From: Pipra filicauda
Lineage: Eukaryota > Chordata > Aves > Passeriformes > Pipridae
Direction of reading: 5' to 3'
Length of the DNA stretch: 64,000 bases
NCBI RefSeq assembly: GCF_003945595.2
Contig: NW_024104377.1
Coordinates: 868,001 to 932,000 of the forward strand
Shown one piece after another: positions 47,906-59,032 of the stretch (positions within the stretch are counted from its first letter, which is position 1; each line of letters begins with the position of its first letter). Under the pieces are notes generated by a model that did no database searches, had not been told where the DNA came from, and saw nothing but the letters and a program-made list of their open reading frames with translations. A program made the position numbers and the translations under genes.

Positions 47906-50019
47906 GAGAGACTGATATCCATCATGAGTCCAAAGCAAAACTACACACACCACCCCCCTGTCTCAACCTACCCATACATATTTATTATTTTTGTTGGACA
48001 AAAGTTATGCAGACTTCTTAGGACAGTTACAGACCTATTAGATTTATGAGACTAATTTTATATTATGCTATCTGTTAATTCTGAAAAACATTAAATGCAG
48101 GGAAAAAAAAATCACACAGCAACAAGGCCCACTGACACCAGTAGTAGAAGTACAAGCAGATGATAAGGAGAACACTTTACATTGGGATCTGCTACTGTGC
48201 TAGGATCAGAATCCACTGTAGAAACACTGGTCCTTCATCCAAGGGTGTTCAAACCAGCCCAAGCCAGGGGAACTCCACTAGTACTGTTGCCTTTACTAGA
48301 CCTGTTCCAGTCCAACCTTCCTACTTCTGCATTATTTTCCTTTCTTATCTTAGTTTTTCCCCCTTTGCTTCTCTTCATCTCTCTCTTCAGCTTGAGAAGC
48401 ATTTGAGGCTGATAGATAAGATTCCATCTTCTGCAGCATTTCTATAAGCATGTGGCCAAAAACATCAGCAAAAAGTGATATATAAAACAGTTTTACTGCT
48501 ACTGCACGAGTTGCACCTCAGAGTTGCCTGAAGGCAATGTATGAGGTTTGCTCTTCTGAAAGAAAAAGGTTATAAGCAAAAGTAAGCACCAGAAGAACTT
48601 CAATTTCTCTTTCTGTGTTTGTTATTGTTTTATGTATGCCTGTCATTAGGAGTAAGATAGTTTGAGAAACTGACATTACAGACTATTAGAATTAATTCTG
48701 TTTCCTGGATAGCTATTGCCAAATTTATATAACCAAAGAGACTGTCAATTCAGGGAAGGTAAGTTGATACCAAAGTTATTCTTTCTTTTTCTACACTTTT
48801 AATAACTGGTAATGAAGATGATGTGTTTGTCCATGGAACTGAGAAAACTGAAAAGCCAAATTTTAGCTCCTTAATGTTGTACGACATCAGGATAATTATT
48901 TTAGCTTTCTAGGCCAATTTATTCCCTTAAAATTAGTTAAATTCTTCTCTCATTATCTAAATATTTCTTATTCTTGAACAGGTTACAATCAATTATATTT
49001 AATTGTTTCAGTAGTGCACTGAACTTTTTTTTTCTAGTCTGAGTACAGTTCATCTCAAATGGTTTTCTGTGGTTATGGTGGGCTTTGGGGTTTTTTGGTG
49101 ATGGGTATTCCAATGACCTTTAATGACTTAGCTGTTAGACGATATCACTTCTGAATTCTATTTTCATTATCATAAAATTGTTTCCATGCTTTCTACAAAT
49201 ATTTAGATTCAGTAGTGAGATGGAAAATGCAGGTGTTAACAGGCTAAAATCTTTCTGATCTCCTTGGAGGAAAGGGCTGATGAAGGCTTGAAATGTGCAA
49301 ACTAAAACAGTCAGTAAAAGTGTTCTCCATTCAAAAATGTGCACTTTTAAATGTGAAAGTCTATGGTCTTTAGCAAAATGTGCAGAAAGTCTGACTACCT
49401 TTAAATAAAATGTCACACATAAAGCCACACGACTTGTTCACTGTATGAAACTTGCCACCTCTCTTTAATGATATGAATGCCAAAATACGCTTAACTGCTT
49501 ATAAATATATAAACATCTGCAATGAGCCAGTGAAGAAAGCAGCTGTATCACCTAGAAGCAGTCAAGCTGTCTACTGGGGGAACTTGATTCCTCTCTACAA
49601 ATGGCGTTTTGTGTGAGCTTTATGAGTGCAGGAACACTGGTCATTCAGTGAGATGAAACAATCTAATTAGATATTGCTTTTAGCTTTTTTACACAGCATT
49701 AAATAACAAAAATAGTAATGTGGAATTTAATGAGTAGTTTTTGCTGTAAACAATAAACATCTAACTTTCAGGAATAACAAAATATAAGGTTGATGAAGAA
49801 TAAGGTTGGAGGGGACTGAGGGCTGTAGCTGTGAGACAACTGATTTTTCAATTATAGTCTATCCATAATTATGAGGAACAGTTTCCAATATTCAAACACA
49901 AGAGAAAAGCTTTTTTTACAAAATAAATCCATTGCAGTAAACAGTATTCGTTTACATTTGGCAAGCTTGGCTCCTTTCAGAAAATGCACACTATGCCATG
50001 TCCAAATGATTCTATTATT
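47906..50019. other. Intergenic sequence
   Basis: About 2.1 kb without a supported gene. Overlapping frames at 48160-48447 have no recognised domain. Confidence 0.6.
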
Positions 50020-50222
50020 ATGAAAAATGTCTTCACTGAAAGGGTTGTCAAACATTGGAACAGGCTGCCCAAAGAATTGGTTGAATTACCATCTCTGGAG
50101 GTATTTAAAAGACATGTAGGTGTGGCACTTAGAGGCATAGATTAGTGGTGGACTTGGCCATGCTGACTTAACTGTTGGACTCAAAGATCTTAGAGGTCTT
50201 TTCCAAACTAAACAATTCTATG
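50020..50222 (+). mobile_element. CR1 LINE 3' end, short
   Basis: Includes ACATTGGAACAGGCTGCCCA, TCTCTGGAGGTATTTAAAAG, GACATGTAGGTGTGGCACTT and TTGGACTCAAAGATCTTAGA, then TCTTTTCCAAACTAAACAAT and a single ATTCTATG. Standard CR1 3' end, 5' truncated. Confidence 0.93.
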
Positions 50223-52835
50223 AAATTCACATGTGAATAAAAATCCTCTTCACATAGCCATAATAAGATCCATGATAACTTGGTAACCACAACTCCACCT
50301 CAAAGCAGAGTTAAATTGTTCTGCTCTGCCCATTCTCACACCTGCAGATCATTCACCCCAAAAAATATATCTGCCCTACTTACCCAAACAAACTGGACAG
50401 CACATAAATAATTCACAGAATGGCAGTCTCTCCTATTAACTGCATACTGACAGACTCTGCCATGCACATGAAACATGGCTGAAACTAAAACCATCGTATA
50501 GAACCAGGCTGCATATGTATTCTGTAAATCAAAAATACACCTGACCCGTGAATGAGGATTTTGTTCTTTTTTGATAGATCCAGCATGTGGAAGCTGTTAT
50601 ATTCTCATGGACCAGTTGTTTCTTAGCAGTGTGATCATAAATGTTAGCAGGTCTGCAGTACAAGAAGGAATCAAGCACAGAAACTGCTCTCATGTAGAGA
50701 ACATTAACTATTTCCCAAAAATGCCTTCTATACATTACCATCTTAAAGGTCTAGAAATATACAGGTAAGACTGTGTCATTTTAGGGGTTTGTCCATTTGA
50801 TACCATCTTTACCTAGGATGCATGATCCTCTGGGACCTCTCATACGTGCTCAGTGTACTCTTTCCATTGGGTGCTGTGAATGACAGTAGACATTGCTACT
50901 CCCTAAAGCCTGTAGCACTTCTCAGCTTCAGCACCAGAGTACAGGATCACAAGGGAATAAGGAAGGAAGATAATTACACAAGAGTAAGGAAACATGGAGA
51001 GAACACCATGAGAGAGGAAGTGAAGTTTCATGATATTCTTCTGGTACTTGGCATTGGAAAGTGTGGCATCCATCCTTCTTCACTCACTATCCATATGGTT
51101 CCAGTCAAATAGTATGTCAGACAAAGTCAAGAATTGGGCCTAGAGTAAGGTAATTGACAGTGAAAGAGAAAGAAAAATAAGGAAAAATTAGAGGATGAGG
51201 AGGATAAAGGGAAGAAATAGATAAAATTGATGAAGAAATAGAGTGCGAATCCCAAAACATTAAGAAATATATACCCCATAAAAGGTGTAGGGGGGCTGGG
51301 GACAGGGCACAGAGACAGAGAGATCATTAACAGGGACAGTAATGAGGTGTGTGTAACTATATAAGTTACAGCTAGACCTGACTAGAATTTGGGATGCCTT
51401 GTGCATGCACAGAGTATGAACTGCTGTGTTCACATGGGCACATCTTTTTACCTACCACAACTTTTGAGAAATGTGTATCACCATGTGTTAATATACATGG
51501 CTGCAGATAAACATGTCACAATGTGTACGAGAATTAACTGGTAAGTATGTAATTAAAATGCTCTTCTACTTAGAATACAATAGTATTAAGTAAGTTTTTT
51601 TGGATCAAGTTCTCTCGAAAGGACTTGTGCCCCTTTGGGCATAGGTGCAAACTGTAAGCACTGTTCAGCCATTTGGAGGGTGCCATGGCCTCTCACCATC
51701 TCTGTTCATACAGCTTAGCCAGGGGTTGTGCCACCAATCTCCATCATCTATGCTCTGCTGCTCCCCATTTGTCTCTACTATTTCCTCTTTTGTGGGGATA
51801 CTTGAAAATATAGAAGAGAGTAAGTGATGCAAAAACATGACTAACTCATACGCAAATTCCTGCTGGGAAATCTGCCAGGTTGCTATGGGAAACGCACACT
51901 GCAAGGAGCATCTGCTCCCTGACTTTGCTCCTCTGTTCTAGCACGTTCACTTACACTCTCAGGAGGCTTAGATAGACCGTCCTTGCTGACGTGGAAATAT
52001 CCTAACAGTCTGATACCCTTTCACAAATATTGCACAATTTGTACCTTCACTTTCTTTTGTCAATTTGGCCTGACTAGAAACCTGACCCATGAAAAATGAA
52101 CATGGGAAATCTATGTCCTTGTATGATGACCATTTCTGCAAGAACGAGATACAATTTCAACTGGCCATAATATCATATTTCTATTGCCACTTGTAACTCA
52201 TACAGACGATATAAACCTTACCATCTCAAATAGAGGAGAACCCAGTGATACTTAATATATATTTTAAATCAGTCACCACTTCAAACACACTAGATGCAAA
52301 CCTTCAGTCTTCCCTGCTTGCCACCTCCAATGCCTCACACATGAGAGTGGCACTTGTCATTCTTCACTCCTGTCACACAATTTTCTAAACAAAGCAAGCT
52401 CATCCTACAAAGGGCTCTTTTCACTTACAGATATCCCTGAAATCCAAACAATCTGGTAACAGCCTGTTGGTTCAATATATTCACAGCATCTACAGTCTAG
52501 TTCATCAGATAGGAAAACAGCAAAATTACTTCAAAGCCTGATTACTAATCTGTGTTAGATAGGCACAGTGTAATTTCATAGGAAGAGTGTTTCAATCAGA
52601 TACATGATCCAAACACCTTTTCTGCAGAAGGGTATCTTCCAGTAAATTGAAAAAATACTTGTTTTTTGGCAACTGACATACTAGTGGAGATGTGAGGTTT
52701 TTTATTCTTATGCTTCACCATCAATAGTACATATTTTCAAGCCCAGGTCTCTTTAGCCGGAATTTCTGTGATCTTTGCCTTTTGTTTTTTATTTCCAAAA
52801 CCTAGTGCAACATTCATATGTAATGAAAAATATGA
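50223..52835. other. Intergenic sequence
   Basis: About 2.6 kb without a supported gene. The stretch 51135-51260 is strongly purine-rich on the + strand. Confidence 0.6.
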
Positions 52836-54006
52836 CACAGTGTATTGGGTTTGTGTGGTGAGATTTTGATGCTGGAGGGGACACAAGGGTGGCTTCTGTG
52901 AGAAGCTGCTAGAAGCTTCCCCTGTATCTGACAGAGCCAATGCAAGGAAACTCCAAGACAGCCCCACTGCTGGCCAAGGCTGAGCCCATCAGCGACGGTG
53001 GTAGTGCCTCTGGGAATAATGTAATTAAGGAGGGAGGGGGAACTGTGAAACAGAAGAGACAGGAGGAAGAATATGTGAAAGAAGCAGCCCTGTGGAAAGA
53101 ATATGTGGAAAGAATATGTGGAAAGAAGCACCAAGGTCAGTGAAGAAGGAGGGGAAGAAGGTCCTCCTGGCACCGGAGCTGAGATTCCCCTGTAGCCCAT
53201 GGTGCAGACCATGGTGAGTCAGGCTGTCCCCCTGCAGCCCATGGAGGTCTACAATGGAGGAGACTTGCAGCCCATGGAGAGTCCCACACTAGAGCAGGTG
53301 GAAGCCCAAGGGAGGCTGTGACCCTGTGGGAAACCTATGCTGAAGCAGGCTCTTGGCAGGAGTTGTGGGGCCATGGATAGAGGAGCCCATGTTGGAGCAG
53401 GTTTGCTGGCAGGACTTGTGACCCTGTGGAGGACCCATATTGGAGCTGTCTGTGCCTGAAGGACTGCCCCCTGTGGAAGGGTACCACATTGGAACACTTT
53501 GCAAAGAACTCAGCCGGTGGAAAGGACTCGTGTTGAAGAAGTTCATGGAGGGCTGTCTCCTGTGGGAGGGATCCCACGCTGGAGCATGGGAAGAGTGTGA
53601 GGAGTCCTATTCCTGAGGAGGAAGGAGCAGCAGGACAATGTGTGATGAACTGACCAAAGCCCCCATCCCCCACCCCCCTGTGCTGCTGGCAGGGAGCAGA
53701 AGAAAGACAATTTGGGAGTGAAGTTAAGCCCGTGAAGAAGGGAGGGGTGTGGGAAAACCGTTTTAAGGTTTAGTTTTTATTTCTTATTACCCTGCTCTGA
53801 CTCGATTTATAACAAATTAAAATAATTTCCCGAAGTTGAGTCTGTTTTGCCTGTGACAATAATTAGTGAGTGATCTCTCCCTGCCCTTGTCTAGGCCTAC
53901 GAGCCTTTCAATATATTTTCTCTCCCCTGTCCAGCTGAGGAGGGGAGTGATAGAGTAGCTTTGGTAGGCACCAGAGATCCAGCCAGGCTCAACACACCAC
54001 ACACAG
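52836..54006 (+). mobile_element. Solo LTR of an avian ERVL-type retrovirus, with CACAG duplication
   Basis: The LTR is 52841-54001 (1,161 bases), starting TGTATTGGGTTTGTGTGGTG and ending GCTCAACACACCACA. Both sides carry CACAG (52836-52840 and 54002-54006), a perfect five-base duplication. Start and end match the common avian LTRs of this kind, including TTTGGTAGGCACC and CAGCCAGG near the 3' end. An ATTAAA poly(A)-like signal is at 53816-53821. It contains an internal tandem of GTGGAAAGAATAT-like units (about 53092-53130). No retroviral genes remain; the small open frames inside are not genes. Well-preserved ends suggest fairly recent insertion. Confidence 0.94.
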
Positions 54007-54530
54007 TTAGACAATAACAATGCTTAATTTTTTCTTCTCCACAATGCATAGTTACTTAGTCTGGATATTGAAAGTAGGCTTCCTCTACCACAGTATCGCA
54101 GTGGGAGCTACTAATGATACAATTTGAAACAGGCAAAAATACACATTCAGCAGTAGCCTATGACACAGGAAAAGCAGTGATAAAAAATGGATAGTCATAC
54201 CTTTCATAAGATCCTTTTTTTTTTTCCACTAGTAGTTTAATTCTGATTACTTACATTACAGCAGAACCCGGCCCTAGAAATTAGGCACGTCCACACTGCA
54301 CCAGGCACTGTACAGATAGAGCAGGAAGGGAGAGTGTAACGAAATGGTGCGATTTGCTGCTCAGTGTGATAGAACAGCAGCTACATGTTTCTCAGGAGTA
54401 AGAAGTTTATTGCAGGAGTGTTTTAGGCACTGTCGAAGAAAGAATTAGCATGTTGTGAAACTGTAAAAGGGAAGCTTCTTCCACGCTGGAGAGAATTCTT
54501 GTACAGGATTCAGAAATACTTAAAAGATTT
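54007..54530. other. Intergenic sequence upstream of ZBTB14
   Basis: About 520 bases between the solo LTR and the CR1 fragment bordering the CpG island. Contains a poly-T run (54217-54226). No gene. Confidence 0.7.
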
Positions 54531-54590
54531 CACAGAATCATAGAATGGTTTGGGTGGGAAGTGACCTTGAAGTTCATCTACTTCCAGCTA
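54531..54590 (-). mobile_element. Short CR1 3' end, antisense, next to the CpG island
   Basis: CACAGAATCATAGAATGGTT followed by GGGAAGTGACCTTGAAGTTCATC is the reverse complement of a CR1 3' end. Only about 60 bases remain. It passes into an 18-base tandem duplication (CTACTTCCAGCT at about 54579 and 54597) and then directly into very GC-rich sequence. Confidence 0.85.
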
Positions 54591-55149
54591 GTCCACCTAC
54601 TTCCAGCTCCCGCAGCTTCTCCCGCTCCCGCCGCCCCTCCGCGGTGACGCGCGGGCGCGCCCCCGAGCGCCGCCCACCGGCCGCGCCGCTCCCGCTGCTC
54701 CCGGCTCGGGGCCGAGCCCGCGCCGCGCTCGCGGCCGTGCGCCGCCTGCCGGGGCAGGGAGGCGATGGCCGCGCCCCGGGCTCGCACACGCGGCTGGCGC
54801 AGGCGCGGCGGGGCGGGTGCCCGCGGCGGGGAGGGAACGGCTGCGCCCCGCGCGCCCCCGCGGTGCGCGCCCCCCAGAGGTGGGGGAGGAGGGCGATAGG
54901 GGCCGGCGCGCCGCGGCCCCCGCTCCCCCCTCGCCTTCGCCCCCGCCTCCTCCTCCTCCGCGCTCCCCGGGCACAGGCGCGCCCTCTGCTCGCACCGCGC
55001 ATGCACGCACCCCCACCCCCCCGCCCCCGGCGCGCGCGCGCGCGCACTGGAGTGCTCGTGCAGGAGGCGGCGGTGACGGCCGAAGAGACGCGCGCAGGCC
55101 CCCCCCCCGAAGCCCCCTCCCCAAATTCCCCCCCCCCATTCCCTCCCTC

Positions 55150-55255
55150 CCTTCCCTTTTCCCCGTGCCCCTCCCGCGCGGCGGCGGCGGCGGCAGCGGA
55201 GCCCCCCCCCCGCTCCCCCGGGAAGCGCGGCTCCGCGCGCGCGCGCGGGCGGCAG
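55150..55255 (+). other. ZBTB14: ZBTB14 probable non-coding first exon (start unknown)
   Basis: The 3' edge is set by a strong donor, GGCAG|GTAAGCG, with GT at 55256-55257. The 5' edge given is arbitrary because no start site can be identified. A second usable donor, CGCTGG|GTGAGA near 55448, may serve an alternative first exon. The inference rests on position and splice consensus only. Confidence 0.5.
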
Positions 55256-55677
55256 GTAAGCGCGAGCCCTCTCCCGGTTCCCCCCCGTCCCTGCTCCCGC
55301 GCGGCGGCCGGGCCGGCGCTGCGCTGCGCGCGCGCGCTCTCCCTCGCGCGCCCTCTCCCTCCCTCCGCCTCCTCCTCCTCCCTCCCATCCCTCCCCCGCT
55401 CGCCGCCGCCGCCGCCACCGTTACAGCCCCGGCAGCGCGCGCTGGGTGAGATGGCGGCGCCGCGGGCGCGCCCGCCGCCTGCAGCCTCGGAGCCTTCGCG
55501 CGCCTGCCTCCCGCAGGCGATGGGAGGGAGAGGGAAAGGAGGAGGAGGAGGAGGACGAGGACGCGTCCAGCGATGGATGCGCACCCTCTGGCGCGCGGGC
55601 CCCGCGCGCGGCAGCGGCCACCGCAACAAAGGGGCACCGCATCCAGGCGGCGGGAGCCGCGCGGGAGCCGTTGGAGC

Positions 55678-55700
55678 GAGGGAGGGAGGGAGGGAGGGAG
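55678..55700. repeat. GAGG tetranucleotide repeat in the CpG island
   Basis: Five to six tandem GAGG units, GC-rich microsatellite. Confidence 0.85.
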
Positions 55701-56020
55701 CGAGCGGGGCGCCGTCCTTGCGCAGCCCCGTGAGGCGGCGCGGCGGGAGCGCCGGGCTCGCTCCGGAGAGCAGCCGCTGCCGCTCGCGGGCGCCCCCGAC
55801 GCCGGTCCGGGAGCGCGGGCGGCGCGGCAGGAGCTGGGCTGGTCCCCGCCGGGAACCCGCCCGCGCCGCGTCCCCGCCGGCGGGTGCGTGGAGCGGGCGT
55901 GCGCCTCCGCGGCCACGGGCACAGCAGCCGCCGGAACCGGCGTGGGCAGGCACCGAGCGCGTCCCGAGCAGGCACAGCCCCGGACACACCTCCCCACGTC
56001 CCGGCGGTGGTAGCGGCAGT

Positions 56021-57202
56021 GTAAAAAGTGTGTGAAGGAATAAATCAGAATTAATTCAGACAATTACCTCAGTAATTAATTCTCCCTCAGTAAATGTCAA
56101 CAGAACTGCAGTAAAATTGCATATTTTTTAACAGAACAGGGTGCAATTGCTGCTAGATTATTAGCAGTGACGTTTTGCTACTTGTTTGAAAAGAAAGCAT
56201 TTTTCCCAGCTTACAAAGGGCTCCAGACATAGCCTGTTGAAATAGTGGTTGTCTTGCCCTCTTTGGTGCTGGATTGATAACGTTTTCCTGGGCCAGCAGA
56301 CTCAGAGAGCCCAGAAAAATACACAAGACACAAGAGTGTTTCTTGGTTTTCTTTTGTGGTCTTCCTTTTTTTTTTTTTTTTTTTTTTTTTTGGTAGCGAG
56401 GGACACTGTAGCTGAGATGCCAGACCTGCAAAGGTATTTGTAGTGAGTCACACGTTCCCATACCATGTGAAACACACAGCACCAAGAGTGGAAGTTGCAT
56501 ACCTGTCATCATACCTGTTGTAGAATGTCATAGAATTTAGGAAACAAGTTCCCAGCAGCTCTGTGCCAGGTGATGGAGGATTTGTTCTGAACCATTATTA
56601 AATTTCCCTCCTCTCTGCTATGTTTCCTTTTTCTGTCACAATGAGATGCCAGCGATTGGGATTGAATAATTTGAATTATGTGTCTGGCATTATGCTTCTG
56701 CTCTTCGGATATCTCCATTGTTTGGAGATCTGGTACACTTGGTGTCTCTTTCCCTGGTCCTTGATGCTCATCCGCCCATAGCACAGTCTGCTGTCCTTTG
56801 GGATGCCCGATCTGCTTGCCAGACCCTCTGCTAGGGTTGCTCGAATCTCTGGTTCAGCAGAAGACTAATCAGCTTCTTGGTGGGTTGGTTACTGGGTTGA
56901 CTGTAGTGATTCCTGTGGAGGTTTTCAGACTTTTAGGTGTAGCGCAAAGTAAGTAGCAGGAAAGTGGAGCCAGGGAAGTGCAGTAACCAGAGGAAAGTAA
57001 ACACATGATTTATATCAACATTATCAGATCAGTTTATGCAGTAGAGCTGTAGTACCACTGAAAAATAACTGAGTATTTTAACAGTGCATTTTGTCTAACA
57101 TAAAATAATTGAGAGTGCTGTGTTTTAACATACAAATTTAAAATAATTTTTGGAATAGATCTTATAATTTCTTGAAATGTTATTATCTTCCTGTCTTTTC
57201 AG
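56021..57202 (+). other. ZBTB14: ZBTB14 first intron, 3' part
   Basis: Sequence drops sharply to AT-rich at about 56020. It contains a 26-base T run (56366-56391). Open frames here are not supported. It ends in the acceptor TGTCTTTTCAG of the small exon. Confidence 0.75.
56366..56391. repeat. Poly-T homopolymer, 26 bases
   Basis: Uninterrupted T run in an intron. Its length may be affected by sequencing error. Confidence 0.9.
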
Positions 57203-57283
57203 GCTGAAGGTGGCCCAGTCTGAGGGCTAATCTGTCAAATATTTAATAATCATTTGCTCAGAAAATTTCCCACGTTGTTCATG
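57203..57283 (+). CDS. ZBTB14: ZBTB14 81-base exon ending in the start codon
   Basis: The exon starts after CTGTCTTTTCAG (AG at 57201-57202) and ends GTTGTTCATG|GTAAGG. Only its last three bases, ATG at 57281-57283, are coding. Spliced to the next exon they give MEFFISMSETIKYN, the exact start of mammalian ZBTB14. The rest is 5' UTR. The first ATG has T at -3 and G at +4, a modest context. A second in-frame ATG (residue 7, at 57704) has A at -3. The split start codon is easily missed, and a prediction that ignores it would start at the second Met or run into the intron. Confidence 0.88.
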
Positions 57284-57688
57284 GTAAGGCTTATATTTGA
57301 TATTTCACATTTAGTTTGTTGTGCTGACACAGAGTATTTCTTATACATTTTTAGTATTAACGTTTTCTTTAGCTGTAAGAATTACTTAAGAGTTGGATCA
57401 TACATTTACTGAGAATTGCAGTTTCACAGAGAAGGTTTCCAGTTTTGTATAACTGAATCAATAAATAAAACTGAGTAATTGTAAAGTGAAAAGGAAAGAC
57501 CTTTATGTATTTACAATTTTAAAATAAGTTTCAGAGTAATGCTTGTATAATCTAAAAGCTTTTTCTGATCATATTAAGAAAAAAATTATTTGACAATTAT
57601 TTTAGTATGTAAATAGTTTTGTCTGTTGGGATTTTATGACTCAGACTGCTTTATAAAAATTACAAAGCTTTCCCTTGTTATTTTACAG
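57284..57688 (+). other. ZBTB14: ZBTB14 short intron right after the start codon
   Basis: Intron of 405 bases, donor ATG|GTAAGG and acceptor TGTTATTTTACAG. AT-rich, no repeat. It contains an in-frame ATG at 57626 that would give 21 extra residues if retained; these are not conserved. Confidence 0.85.
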
Positions 57689-59032
57689 GAGTTTTTCATC
57701 AGTATGTCTGAAACCATTAAATATAATGACGACGATCACAAAACTGTGTTCCTGAAAACACTGAATGAACAACGTTTGGAAGGAGAATTTTGTGACATAG
57801 CTATTGTGGTTGAAGATGTTAAGTTCAGAGCCCATAGGTGTGTGCTTGCTGCCTGCAGTACCTACTTCAAAAAGCTTTTCAAAAAACTGGAAGTTGATAG
57901 TTCATCAGTAATAGAAATAGATTTTCTTCGTTCTGATATTTTTGAGGAAGTTCTCAATTACATGTATACTGCAAAGATATCTGTTAAGAAAGAGGATGTA
58001 AATTTGATGATGTCTTCAGGCCAGATCCTCGGTATTCGATTTCTCGATAAACTCTGCTCTCAAAAACGTGATGTTTCTAGTCCTGAAGACAACACACAGT
58101 CCAAGAGCAAGTACTGTCTAAAAATAAACCGTCCTATGGGAGAACCCAATGATACACAAGATGATGAGGTGGAAGAAATTGGAGATCATGATGATAGTCC
58201 ATCAGATGTGACAGTGGAAGGAACTCCTCCAAGTCAGGAAGATGGAAAGTCACCAACAACTACCCTGAGAGTGCAAGAGGCAATTCTGAAAGAGTTGGGA
58301 AGTGAAGAAGTTCGAAAAGTAAACTGCTATGGCCAAGAAGTAGAACCTATGGAAACGACTGAATCTAAAGACTTAGGATCTCAGACCCCTCAGGCTTTGA
58401 CATTTAACGATGGCATAAGTGAAGTGAAAGATGAACAGACACCTGGCTGGACCACAGCAGCCGGGGATATGAAGTTTGAGTACTTACTTTACGGTCACAG
58501 GGAACATATTGTATGTCAGGCTTGTGGCAAGACCTTTTCTGACGAAGCGCGATTGAGAAAACATGAAAAGTTGCACACTGCTGATAGGCCGTTTGTTTGT
58601 GAAATGTGTACAAAGGGCTTTACCACGCAAGCTCATTTGAAAGAGCACTTGAAAATACACACAGGCTACAAGCCTTACAGTTGCGAGGTGTGTGGAAAGT
58701 CTTTTATTCGCGCACCAGATCTAAAAAAGCATGAAAGAGTTCACAGTAATGAGAGGCCATTTGCATGCCATATGTGTGATAAGGCTTTCAAGCACAAGTC
58801 CCACCTCAAGGACCATGAAAGAAGACACCGAGGAGAGAAACCTTTTGTCTGCAGTTCCTGCACTAAAGCATTTGCTAAGGCATCTGACCTAAAAAGGCAT
58901 GAGAACAATATGCACAGTGAAAGAAAACAAGTTACTACAGCCAATTCCATCCAGAGTGAAACAGAACAGTTACAGGCAGCAGCCATGGCTGCAGAAGCAG
59001 AGCAGCAATTAGAAACTATAGCTTGTAGTTAA
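57689..59032 (+). CDS. ZBTB14: ZBTB14 main coding exon (BTB/POZ zinc-finger protein)
   Basis: Encodes residues 2-448 and the TAA stop of ZBTB14 (ZF5, ZFP161), a nuclear transcription factor known to bind GC-rich promoters and to repress genes such as MYC. With the split start the protein has 448 residues; the human protein has 449. The BTB/POZ dimerisation domain spans about residues 20-130 (EFCDIAIVVEDVKFRAHRCV, SVIEIDFLRSDIFEEVLNYM). Residues 130-270 form an acidic linker with DDEVEEIGDHDDSPSD. Five C2H2 fingers start at Cys277, 305, 333, 361 and 389, each with four zinc ligands. The fifth has four residues between its histidines (HENNMH). Sequence is near identical to mammals; a short difference lies at PMGEPNDTQDDE. 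No frameshift, no premature stop. The fingers are joined by TADRPF, TGYKPY, SNERPF and RGEKPF linkers. Confidence 0.98.
   Translation, partial: EFFISMSETIKYNDDDHKTVFLKTLNEQRLEGEFCDIAIVVEDVKFRAHRCVLAACSTYFKKLFKKLEVDSSSVIEIDFLRSDIFEEVLNYMYTAKISVKKEDVNLMMSSGQILGIRFLDKLCSQKRDVSSPEDNTQSKSKYCLKINRPMGEPNDTQDDEVEEIGDHDDSPSDVTVEGTPPSQEDGKSPTTTLRVQEAILKELGSEEVRKVNCYGQEVEPMETTESKDLGSQTPQALTFNDGISEVKDEQTPGWTTAAGDMKFEYLLYGHREHIVCQACGKTFSDEARLRKHEKLHTADRPFVCEMCTKGFTTQAHLKEHLKIHTGYKPYSCEVCGKSFIRAPDLKKHERVHSNERPFACHMCDKAFKHKSHLKDHERRHRGEKPFVCSSCTKAFAKASDLKRHENNMHSERKQVTTANSIQSETEQLQAAAMAAEAEQQLETIACS

Larger units (their letters stand above)
54600..56020 (+). promoter_or_regulatory. ZBTB14: CpG island and promoter region of ZBTB14
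   Basis: About 1.4 kb of extremely GC-rich, CpG-dense DNA with sharp edges on both sides. It contains alternating GCGCGC runs (near 55031-55045, 55234-55247 and 55326-55337), long C runs (55095-55210) and a GAGG repeat (55678-55700). The very long open frames on both strands result from the absence of stop codons in such DNA and are not called as genes. A GGCAG|GTAAGCG donor marks the probable end of a first exon. The position upstream of ZBTB14, in the same direction, supports a TATA-less housekeeping promoter. Transcription start sites cannot be read from the sequence. Confidence 0.88.

Noticed and set aside
52940..53673. Open frames on both strands within 52836-54006
   Set aside because: They lie entirely inside a solo LTR with clear ends and target-site duplication, have no retroviral protein similarity and result from GC-rich composition.
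54545..56035. Very long open frames (up to 496 codons) on both strands in the GC-rich block
   Set aside because: Stop codons are AT-rich, so CpG-island DNA stays open in all frames. The translations are Arg/Pro/Ala/Gly low-complexity sequence and overlap on both strands. This is promoter DNA of ZBTB14.
57626..57688. Upstream ATG extending ZBTB14 by 21 residues
   Set aside because: It lies in the intron before the TTTTACAG acceptor. The conserved protein starts from the split ATG at 57281-57283, and the extra residues are not family sequence.
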